Shown piece after piece: positions 1 through 4,662 of a stretch of DNA of 5,592 nt. The notes beneath the pieces are model-generated. The model worked only from the letters and a program-made list of their open reading frames with translations, was not told the origin of the DNA and searched no databases. Numbering within the stretch: the first letter of the stretch is position 1; each line of letters begins with the position of its first letter. The stretch spans positions 1-5,592 of the forward strand of contig DINC01000282.1 of NCBI GenBank assembly GCA_002425885.1, read 5' to 3'. The position numbers were made by a program, and so were the translations under genes. The stretch comes from Spirochaetia bacterium UBA5550 (GTDB taxonomy: Bacteria > Spirochaetota > UBA4802 > UBA5550).

Positions 1-191
1 TCTGATTTGAGTCCCGTTTCTCCATTTCTATATGCAGCAAGCCGGCGTTTTGCTTCATCAACCCAGGCTTTTTCAACTTCCTTATCAACAGGATTATCAA
101 AACTGTCCAGGATAAGATCAATTATCTCTGCCCGTTCATACGGCGTCAGTTTATTTACCTCATCAAGAATTCTCTTTACTTGCGGTGTCAT
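1..191 (-). CDS. Addiction-module antitoxin of the PF09720/TIGR02574 type, 3' end outside the window
   Basis: The minus strand reads from an ATG at 191 off the left edge, giving 63 residues that begin MTPQVKRILDEVNKLTPYER. The pattern is that of the short unstable antitoxins usually paired with RelE/ParE-type toxins: an N-terminal amphipathic helix, then LTPYERAEIIDLILDSFDNP, then a W-x-x-EAKRRLAAYRNGE segment at about residues 43-59. Known members are about 70-80 residues, so only roughly 10-15 residues should be missing. The start is supported by GGAAGAGG about 4 bases upstream of the ATG and by a plausible promoter at 236-264. In this family the antitoxin masks the toxin and commonly represses its own operon. 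The toxin would lie just left of the window, so whether it survives is unknown. The family call rests on remembered motif shape, not on a search. Confidence 0.8.
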   Translation of the reverse strand, partial: MTPQVKRILDEVNKLTPYERAEIIDLILDSFDNPVDKEVEKAWVDEAKRRLAAYRNGETGLKS

Positions 192-235
192 TTTGCCTCT
201 TCCGGAAAAATTGATTTTCTTAATATTTTAAACAG

Positions 236-264
236 AGTTTACACTGTTTTTTCAACATAGTCAA
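236..264 (-). promoter_or_regulatory. Candidate sigma70-type promoter for the left-edge antitoxin
   Basis: On the minus strand, TTGACT (264-259) and TAAACT (241-236) are separated by exactly 17 bases. The -10 box lies about 45 bases upstream of the antitoxin ATG at 191. The stretch also reads as the end of an open frame (see the degenerate frame at 239-403), so the promoter may have arisen in, or overlap, old coding sequence. Confidence 0.5.
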
Positions 265-403
265 GTATCTTTATACCTGCTGAATTATATACGATTGCGG
301 AGAGGATTATTTAAAAAATTTTTTTTGCCGGAGGGGTGTACGCGGCCGGGAATTTTTCGTGGTCACGCCTGTAGGAACAGGCATCAGGAAAATATACTTC
401 CAC
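239..403 (-). pseudogene. Degenerate frame after the antitoxin-like gene, possibly a PIN-toxin remnant
   Basis: A frame opening with GTG at 403 overlaps the 3' end of the antitoxin-like gene and reads VEVYFPDACSYRRDHEKFP and on to a TAA at 313-311. Past that stop the same frame continues as IILSAIVYNSAGIKILDYVE and a few more residues to TAA at 241-239. The opening VYFPDAC resembles the first strand of PIN-domain toxins (hydrophobic-hydrophobic-x-D-A/T-C), the usual partner downstream of an antitoxin of this shape. The rest does not look like a PIN fold, and the frame is only about 55 codons with one internal stop. If it was a toxin it has been truncated. The 367-382 hairpin falls inside it and may mark an insertion. 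The call is inference from position and a short motif. Confidence 0.3.
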
Positions 404-633
404 CAGCGTTCAAGCTCCTTATCCATCTGCTTCTGTTTTAAAAAAGCTTCTGTATTAAATCTGCTCCCTCTTAAAGAACCGCATGCTTTTTCTATTATTG
501 CTTTTGATGAAGTTTTCTGCTGTGCCTGAAATACCAATATGATTTCAACAGGCCCCTCCGGAATATTTGAAGGTACATCTATTGAAATTTTCCTGTTTTT
601 CGGTACATTTGCTGATAATTTATACGCATTCAT
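307..633 (-). CDS. Small antitoxin-like protein with an odd C-terminus
   Basis: The protein starts MNAYKLSANVPKNRKISIDV. An N-terminal beta-rich part (about residues 1-40, with a VPSNIPEGPVEIILVF segment) is followed by a helical tail, GSLRGSRFNTEAFLKQKQMD, then KELERW. That two-part layout, DNA-binding-like strands plus a charged helix that would dock on a toxin, is typical of VapB-like antitoxins, but I do not recognise an exact family. The start at 633 is preferred because GAGG sits 8 bases upstream. An ATG at 651 would add six residues, overlaps the upstream gene's stop as TAATG, and has AAGG about 7 bases before it, so it is also possible. After ELERW (near 400) the sequence turns low-quality, ending in a basic run RQKKFFK. 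The true C-terminus may have been altered by the rearrangement that damaged the downstream toxin. Confidence 0.55.
   Translation of the reverse strand: MNAYKLSANVPKNRKISIDVPSNIPEGPVEIILVFQAQQKTSSKAIIEKACGSLRGSRFNTEAFLKQKQMDKELERWWKYIFLMPVPTGVTTKNSRPRTPLRQKKFFK
367..382. repeat. Small hairpin, gcctgt-agga-acaggc
   Basis: There is a perfect 6-bp stem with a 4-base loop. Its right flank, caggcat, and left arm, cctgtag, are also words of the 44-bp palindrome in mcrB at 4785-4828 (14 of 18 aligned positions match with one gap). It lies exactly where the antitoxin-like gene stops looking normal, so it may be a degraded copy of a short mobile palindrome, or it may be chance. Confidence 0.35.
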
Positions 634-650
634 TCTGTTCGCCTCACGCA

Positions 651-968
651 TTACATTACCTTTACACCCTCTTTTTTTACAATCTCAATAAGAGGTGAAC
701 CGGCATCTGTGTTAAAACGCCTGCTCCCCACTGCTACAGGTTCAATCCGTGGATCGACCTTTACTGTATAAATCCATGGACGGGACAAAACTGAATCATC
801 ATCTGTATCAAATATATCTGATACAAGCATTACATCTATATCACTATCGGTGCTGTTTTCGCCACGGGCGCAGCTCCCGTATATATATGCCTGTTTAATG
901 TCCAAGCCTGAGTCGTTTAATACTTTTATATACTTTTTTACTACTGATTCAATTTCCGGTTTAACCAT
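651..968 (-). CDS. MNT-type nucleotidyltransferase, no HEPN partner visible
   Basis: This 105-residue protein belongs to the minimal nucleotidyltransferase superfamily (pol-beta fold). The GS-X10-DxD signature is complete: G31-S32, then D43-I44-D45 in YIYGSCARGENSTDSDIDVM. A third acidic residue is likely D72 or E76 in the VDPRIEP strand. Such proteins transfer nucleotides, and the best-known small ones (MntA) neutralise a HEPN toxin by AMPylating it. No HEPN gene adjoins this one: hicB ends 4 bases upstream (TGA TTAT ATG) and the antitoxin-like gene follows. There is no strong ribosome site before the ATG at 968, so it is probably translated by coupling to hicB. The full family length and intact motif argue against decay. 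It may be an orphan antitoxin or act on something unrelated. Confidence 0.8.
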   Translation of the reverse strand: MVKPEIESVVKKYIKVLNDSGLDIKQAYIYGSCARGENSTDSDIDVMLVSDIFDTDDDSVLSRPWIYTVKVDPRIEPVAVGSRRFNTDAGSPLIEIVKKEGVKVM

Positions 969-972
969 ATAA

Positions 973-1185
973 TCAGTTAAATACCATAATCTCGCTATCT
1001 ACAACCGAAGGAGGAATACTCTGATTGTCCTTCTCCATCCCTTCAATATGAAATTTTATTGCTTCATATATCAGTTCTTCTGTCTCTTCTTTTGTATCAC
1101 CGAAAGCAGCGCATCCGGGGAGATCCGGCACATATGCGCTGTATCCATCCTTTGATTTTTCAAATAGTACTACGTATTTTCTCAT
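973..1185 (-). CDS. hicB: HicB-family antitoxin
   Basis: This 70-residue protein has the compact HicB core: MRKYVVLFEKSKDGYSAYVP, then DLPGC, a T-xEE-TxELIYEAIKFHIEGM helix, and an IPP turn near residue 57. This partial RNase-H fold binds and blocks HicA, an mRNA-cleaving toxin. At this length it lacks the C-terminal DNA-binding domain that longer HicB proteins use for autoregulation. The start at 1185 is backed by GAGG 7 bases upstream. The ATG overlaps the TGA that would end hicA (TTATGAG), the standard hicA-hicB coupling. The upstream hicA is only a 3' fragment with an extra stop, so this antitoxin has no working partner here. It heads a short run with the MNT gene and the antitoxin-like gene. 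Confidence 0.88.
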   Translation of the reverse strand: MRKYVVLFEKSKDGYSAYVPDLPGCAAFGDTKEETEELIYEAIKFHIEGMEKDNQSIPPSVVDSEIMVFN

Positions 1186-1256
1186 AAATCGTCCTCGCTT
1201 ATCTATGCCTGTTTAATGATACTTTTTAAAGTTAATACCGGTACATCTTTTGACAG
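1182..1256 (-). pseudogene. hicA: 3' remnant of a hicA toxin gene
   Basis: In the frame ending at the TGA overlapping the hicB start, the minus strand reads LSKDVPVLTLKSIIKQA, a TAG at 1205-1203, then ISEDDL and the stop. HicA proteins characteristically end in a segment like [DE]-x-x-x-G-TL-x-S-I-[IL]-[KR]-QAG-[IL]-[ST]-x-[ED]-[ED]-F, so this is the last 24 or so codons with the QAG glycine replaced by a stop. The position directly before hicB, and the ATGA overlap with it, agree. The 5' part is gone, including the double-stranded RNA-binding-like core and the catalytic histidine. Its place is taken by the mcrC fragment, which joins at about 1256. Such a stub cannot make toxin. Confidence 0.72.
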
Positions 1257-1365
1257 GTAGTCTTGTTTTTTTTATATAGAGGATGTCATCGGCTTCATGC
1301 TCAGAATTATCGGAGGCAATAAGGCCGTATTCGCGGATTGTATGGTGACTGATCCGGTGATTCAT
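1257..1365 (-). pseudogene. mcrC: 5' remnant of a second mcrC
   Basis: From an ATG at 1365 the minus strand reads MNHRISHHTIREYGLIASDN and on to DDILYIKK. The intact mcrC here starts MHHKIRHHTIREYGYIAPGD and on to ESILYITK, so the two are clearly homologous over the first 30-odd residues. At DNA level an 18-base block is identical (1324-1341 and 3583-3600). A run of eight A's on the minus strand (1273-1266) carries one base too many. Removing one restores KKQDY, matching the intact TKQDY. Homology stops at about 1257, where the hicA 3' end begins. Only about 36 of roughly 446 codons remain, with no nuclease domain. It begins 18 bases after the hepT stop. Confidence 0.85.
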
Positions 1366-1383
1366 AAACTATTCAACGGGAAT

Positions 1384-1728
1384 CTAATCCTTATTTCCTT
1401 CACATAGATCTGTTATCAGGGGCAGAATGCCGGGAAGGTCTTCCTGTATTGTTTTCCAGATAACATCCGCATCCACCCCAAAATAACCATGAATCAGTTT
1501 ATCCCTCATCCTTGACATAGCTGACCAGGGTATATCTGGATTAGATGCTGTTATCTCAGGTTTTATACTCTTTGCGGCCTCACCGATTATTTCAATTTTT
1601 CTTATTACAGCGCTGAATGTTTTATCATCAGCTTTAAATTTTTAAAAAGACATACCTGAAGTGAATTCAATTATAGACTCAATGGCGGTTTTTATATCAT
1701 AAAGATACAGCGACTACTTTCGTATCAT
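1384..1728 (-). pseudogene. hepT: HEPN-domain toxin gene (HepT/DUF86 type) with two internal stops
   Basis: The frame starts at the ATG at 1728, overlapping the mntA stop as ATGA, and ends at TAG 1386-1384. That is 114 codons, the normal length for a DUF86-type HepT. It reads as HEPN along its whole length: an early SLYLYDIKTAIESIIEF helix, then AVIRKIEIIGEAAKSIKPEI, then SRMRDKLIHGYFGVD, and a C-terminal helix. The RX4HXY RNase motif is intact as R75, H80, Y82. Two codons are stops: TAG at codon 5 (1716-1714) and TAA at codon 29 (1644-1642, where relatives would read something like SFEEF). No ATG or GTG shortly after codon 29 could rescue the catalytic part. In known pairs HepT is an RNase silenced by MntA, which AMPylates the motif tyrosine. 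Here the toxin is almost certainly dead, recently enough that nothing else has decayed. Confidence 0.88.
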
Positions 1729-2012
1729 ATCATAATTACCTCTGACATGATCACGCTCTTCAATTCCGGTCTTATGGCATTCTCTCTCACAAGATCAATT
1801 TTTCTGTTAAGCACTGTTTCAAGATACTCCTCTGTCTTCATGAATTCAATCATGCCTGGTATTTCACTGAATTCAACAAGTATATCGACATCATTGTCAG
1901 AGGTTTCCTCTCCGCGCGCGAAAGATCCGAACACTCCAAGCCGTGTCACCTTATATTTATCGTAGAGGTTCTTTTTTTCAATCTGTAGCTTTGATATTAT
2001 TTCCTGGTTCAT
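1725..2012 (-). CDS. mntA: MntA-type nucleotidyltransferase antitoxin of the HEPN-MNT pair
   Basis: This 95-residue minimal nucleotidyltransferase has every expected part: G29-S30, then D41-V42-D43 in GVFGSFARGEETSDNDVDIL (GS-X10-DxD), and the third aspartate D73 in RKIDLV. Length and C-terminus are normal. The start at 2012 has GGAG 5 bases upstream. The stop overlaps the hepT start as ATGA, so the two are translationally coupled. In characterised HEPN-MNT systems the MNT protein transfers AMP from ATP to the HepT tyrosine in RX4HXY and so disarms the RNase. With hepT broken, this antitoxin is an orphan unless it acts on a HEPN toxin elsewhere. A candidate promoter with an inverted repeat lies at 2046-2079. 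On both sides are fragments of a second mcrBC operon. Confidence 0.9.
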   Translation of the reverse strand: MNQEIISKLQIEKKNLYDKYKVTRLGVFGSFARGEETSDNDVDILVEFSEIPGMIEFMKTEEYLETVLNRKIDLVRENAIRPELKSVIMSEVIMI

Positions 2013-2045
2013 TTCAGCTCCTGATTTCCAGACTCAGATAATAAT

Positions 2046-2073
2046 AGTGTAAATATATAACTTATTCTTTCAA
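2046..2073 (-). promoter_or_regulatory. Candidate promoter for mntA-hepT
   Basis: On the minus strand, TTGAAA (2073-2068) and TACACT (2051-2046) lie 16 bases apart in a very AT-rich stretch, with the -10 box about 33 bases before the mntA ATG. It would let the pair be expressed independently of the mcrBC genes upstream. The -10 match is only moderate. Confidence 0.4.
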
Positions 2074-2079
2074 GAATAA
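2062..2079. promoter_or_regulatory. 18-bp inverted repeat over the mntA -35 box, possible operator
   Basis: The sequence ttattctt-tc-aagaataa has perfect 8-bp arms with a 2-base centre. It covers the proposed -35 hexamer, which is where a dimeric repressor would block transcription. No DNA-binding protein for it is evident in the window, and AT-rich symmetry can arise by chance. Confidence 0.35.
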
Positions 2080-2094
2080 ATTTCTTCCGGAATT

Positions 2095-2190
2095 TTATCG
2101 GTATATTTTCATGAATGCTTCAGCATCAATACTGAAGTCATTCAATGAAGGATTCACCCTGTATGTTACCCTGTCCTCGTAGAAGTATTC
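2095..2190 (-). pseudogene. mcrB: 3' remnant of a second mcrB
   Basis: The minus strand reads EYFYEDRVTYRVNPSLND, then FSIDAEAFMKIYR and TAA at 2097-2095. The intact mcrB in this window ends DYEDRVTYRVNPALNDADIE, then SDAFIKLYN, so this is the extreme C-terminus of a homologous McrB. DNA positions 2150-2181 match 4742-4773 at 31 of 32 bases. The frame stays open upstream to a TGA at 2277-2275, but the residues before EYFYED do not look like McrB. No ATPase motif remains. It lies between intact mcrC and mntA. Confidence 0.85.
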
Positions 2191-2251
2191 CCTTTTCTGA
2201 TTCAGGTATGTCGGGGTGGTTTGATATTGATGAGGGGTAGAGGTTTGCCAT
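2138..2251 (-). CDS. Tiny ORF with a good ribosome site after mcrC, perhaps a truncated gene start
   Basis: An ATG at 2251 preceded by GGAG at 7 bases opens 33 bases after the mcrC stop and reads MANLYPSSISNHPDIPESEK, then 17 more residues to TGA at 2140-2138. The last 17 or so codons lie over the mcrB remnant in another frame, so only about the first 20 residues are native. The A-x-LYP...PESEK opening vaguely recalls the N-termini of NERD-domain nuclease/helicase proteins, but this is a weak recollection over 20 residues. It could equally be meaningless. If real, it marks a further gene cut off at the junction near 2190-2195. Confidence 0.3.
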   Translation of the reverse strand: MANLYPSSISNHPDIPESEKGILLRGQGNIQGESFIE

Positions 2252-2283
2252 GGGATTGCTCCTGTATCTTTGTTTCAAACCTG

Positions 2284-3624
2284 CTACTGTTTAAACAGAT
2301 AAATGCCGTTAAAACATTCTCTGCAATACCCATTATCCTTCACAGACCTCTCAATATCAAATGGCCAGAGAGTTAATTGAATTCCATTGACGTCATTATA
2401 CTTGAAATTGATCGCCTTGTAGAAATTATCATTCGCCGGATATATCAGCACCATCTTTATAGCAGGATGTTCCTGTTCATAGATCTTCGCGTAAGATAAC
2501 AGCTGGTACATATCAGCCTGTGAAACTCCGTATTTATTTACCCTGTCTGTGCCATCAATAAGCTTCCACTTTGCATCCATGATATAAAATGTATCACCTG
2601 CTGAAGCAGTTATATCCGGTATTAACTGGAATATCCCTTTCCCGTTTTCATGCGCGAGATATCTCTCCCTGCTCTGCGCTTTAAACTCATCAAAAATCCC
2701 GCTCTGCCGCAAAACAGATGTAACGTAGCTTTCAAAGACTTCATTCATGGGGAAGAGTATTGCATTCACCCTGCCGTTACCCTTCCAGTTTGTGAAGCTC
2801 TCACCCTGCAGAAATACCCTGCACCATTTAAGCACTGTATCATAATGCTTCATAAGCCTGTTATTCACACACCTGCTGAAATCGCCCTTTATGTCAGAGG
2901 ATTCACAAACGTCATCGAATATGAATATCAGTTCGCGGAGTCTCTTAATATTGTCATTGCTCCCGGAAGTTTTAAGAAGAAGCGACAGAGCGGATTTAAT
3001 AAGCCTGTTCTCCGGCCTGTCACGGATAAAATCATCGTACTCTAAATAGAATCGTTCTCGATGAACAATGTTTTTCTTTATATGATCATTTACGCGGAGT
3101 TTACCCTTCAGGAACTTAGAGTTCTCCTCCATGGTGACATATCCGGACCTTATACCCTGGCGCACAAGTTCATTCATCTCTTTTATAAAAAGACGGATAA
3201 ATATCTCCATGATATGCATTTTATATGTTGCTATATCTGATTCGTTGAACTGTTTAAACGGTGAGTCCTTAACTGTGCGGAGCATACGGAGGAATAGTCT
3301 CCGTGTATCAGGTACACTCTCCTCCTCTTCACTCTTTTCTCTATGGATTTTAGGGAGTATCTCAATAACAAGGCCTGAATCTGTCTGGATTACTCCTACA
3401 TAGTTTTTTGCCTGGAGGCAGCGGCCTGCCCCCTTTTTATGGGTGAGAGTGAAGAATTCACTCCCTTCACTAACAGCATCACCGGAATTGCGGAGTACAA
3501 AATCCTCAAGGTTATTGTAATCCTGCTTTGTTATGTATAGAATACTTTCGGCTCCACGTTCAGTATCGCCTGGAGCAATGTAGCCGTATTCGCGGATTGT
3601 GTGGTGACGGATTTTATGGTGCAT
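2284..3624 (-). CDS. mcrC: McrC-like nuclease subunit of a type IV (McrBC) restriction system
   Basis: At 446 residues this is a full-length McrC. In the family it is recruited to the McrB GTPase ring and cuts DNA, classically when methylated. The N-terminal half (to about 180) is the McrB-contacting region, with KNYVGVIQTDSGLVIEILPK at 73-92 and an R-x-G-x-R-S-GYV-x-x-EE segment at about 155-167. The C-terminal half is a PD-(D/E)xK nuclease: FPMNEVFESYV at 291-301, P336-D337 in FQLIPDI, the catalytic D350-A-K352 in YIMDAKWKLID, and the trailing QADMYQLLSYAKIY helix at 369-382. All key residues are present. The ATG at 3624 has a poor ribosome site, but the second mcrC fragment begins at the same place, which supports it. 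The gene starts 7 bases after rhuM ends, so translation is probably coupled. No terminator is evident after the stop. The modified base recognised cannot be inferred. Confidence 0.93.
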   Translation of the reverse strand: MHHKIRHHTIREYGYIAPGDTERGAESILYITKQDYNNLEDFVLRNSGDAVSEGSEFFTLTHKKGAGRCLQAKNYVGVIQTDSGLVIEILPKIHREKSEEEESVPDTRRLFLRMLRTVKDSPFKQFNESDIATYKMHIMEIFIRLFIKEMNELVRQGIRSGYVTMEENSKFLKGKLRVNDHIKKNIVHRERFYLEYDDFIRDRPENRLIKSALSLLLKTSGSNDNIKRLRELIFIFDDVCESSDIKGDFSRCVNNRLMKHYDTVLKWCRVFLQGESFTNWKGNGRVNAILFPMNEVFESYVTSVLRQSGIFDEFKAQSRERYLAHENGKGIFQLIPDITASAGDTFYIMDAKWKLIDGTDRVNKYGVSQADMYQLLSYAKIYEQEHPAIKMVLIYPANDNFYKAINFKYNDVNGIQLTLWPFDIERSVKDNGYCRECFNGIYLFKQ

Positions 3625-3631
3625 GCAATCT

Positions 3632-4660
3632 TTATCTGCCTTTCTTTTTCCTTACAGACTCTATCTTTTTAAGCTTCTTTTCTGCTTCTATAAAATCCTT
3701 CTCCGCCATTGTGGGTTCTGTCAGTAGTCTGGAATGGAACAATTCATACTCATCCAGCGCTTTCTGTAATGCCCGGTCATGTGATATTGCTCCTGCATGT
3801 TCAAGAAGTTCTCGTCCTGACATCTTCAGAAAATCATCAAGTTTTGTAATCCAGTCTTTCATATACATCGGCTTCCGGTTTAGAGCCTGGAGCTCGGCAA
3901 ACTCAAGGTATGCAGTGACTATCCGGTTCAGGATATCAAGCTCTTCCTCGCTGAGATAATTCTTTGCCACGGTCACTTCACTCTTACGGATTGAGGGGCC
4001 TGTCCAGTTTGTCATCCCCATATGGGGTTTGGCTGCATCGGCCCTTCCATATATAATCTCTGCGGCTGTTTGTCCGTGTGCTGCCCAGTGCATCTTGTTT
4101 TGTATTGTTGCAAAGAATAGCCTGGATTCATCTGAATCGGGATTATAATCAATACTTGTGGCATATATATCGAGCACCTTGCGCCAGAAGACCTTTTCTG
4201 ATGACCGGATATCGCGGATACGTGCAAGGAGTTCATCAAAGTAGTTTCCTCCGCCTGCTGACTTCAGGCGGTCATCGTCCATTGTAAAACCTTTTATGAT
4301 GTATTCCCTTAAGCGTTCTGTAGCCCAAATGCGGAACTGTGTTCCACGGATGCTGTTTACCCTGTAGCCTACCGATATTATTGCATCCAGGTTGTAATAT
4401 TCAACCTGATATGTTTTTGAGTCTGCGGCAGTTGTTGCAAAAATTGCAACAACTGATTCCTTTGAGAGTTCTCCGGTTTCGAATATGTTTTTTAAATGCC
4501 TGCTAATTCCCGACTTATCAACGTCAAAGAGTTCTGACATCTGGTTAATTGTAAGCCAGACTGTTTCATTCTGCATGCGCGTTTCGATACGGATTTTACC
4601 ATCCTGAGACTGGTATAGTAAAAACTCGGTATTTACAGAGAGTTGTTTATTATCAGGCAT
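3632..4660 (-). CDS. RhuM-family protein lodged between mcrB and mcrC
   Basis: This is a complete RhuM-family protein (named after a Salmonella pathogenicity-island gene; biochemical role unknown). Counting from the upstream ATG at 4666, the order is: a winged-helix-like part, VWLTINQMSELFDVDKSGIS at about 36-55; the hallmark GYRVNSIRGTQFRIWATERL at 100-119, followed by EYIIKGFTMDDDRLK; the signature QNKMHWAAHGQTAAEIIYGR at 189-208; AKNYLSEEELDILNRIV; and a charged coiled-coil-like tail ending KKKGR. The start at 4660 is preferred because GGAG sits 7 bases before it, whereas the ATG at 4666 is only 1 base after the same GGAG. With that start the gene begins 2 bases after the mcrB stop. Such genes often travel inside restriction-modification operons. 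Its placement between subunits that must be made together suggests a linked or regulatory role, possibly DNA binding. That is inference. Confidence 0.9.
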   Translation of the reverse strand: MPDNKQLSVNTEFLLYQSQDGKIRIETRMQNETVWLTINQMSELFDVDKSGISRHLKNIFETGELSKESVVAIFATTAADSKTYQVEYYNLDAIISVGYRVNSIRGTQFRIWATERLREYIIKGFTMDDDRLKSAGGGNYFDELLARIRDIRSSEKVFWRKVLDIYATSIDYNPDSDESRLFFATIQNKMHWAAHGQTAAEIIYGRADAAKPHMGMTNWTGPSIRKSEVTVAKNYLSEEELDILNRIVTAYLEFAELQALNRKPMYMKDWITKLDDFLKMSGRELLEHAGAISHDRALQKALDEYELFHSRLLTEPTMAEKDFIEAEKKLKKIESVRKKKGR

Positions 4661-4662
4661 TG

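Noticed and set aside
7..231. Plus-strand open frame of 74 codons
   Set aside because: It is Ser/Ile/Leu-rich shadow sequence opposite the left-edge antitoxin, whose minus-strand frame shows a recognisable family pattern, a ribosome site and a promoter.
299..325. Rho-independent terminator at the A/T-rich block after the antitoxin-like gene
   Set aside because: The A-run/T-run is symmetric but no GC-rich stem precedes the T tract in the direction of transcription.
1384..1728. Stop-codon reassignment or pyrrolysine reading of the hepT stops
   Set aside because: One stop is TAG and the other TAA, while TAA, TAG and TGA all serve as normal ends for other genes here, so ordinary nonsense mutation is simpler.
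2287..2298. 12-bp palindrome ctgtttaaacag at the mcrC 3' end
   Set aside because: It is short, lies in coding sequence and has no partner copy or T tract, so it is probably chance.
2650..3045. Plus-strand open frame of 131 codons opposite mcrC
   Set aside because: It is antisense to an mcrC with full catalytic motifs, has no recognisable domain and looks like a mirror frame. The frames at 3131-3403, 3528-3959 and 1747-1965 fail for the same reason.
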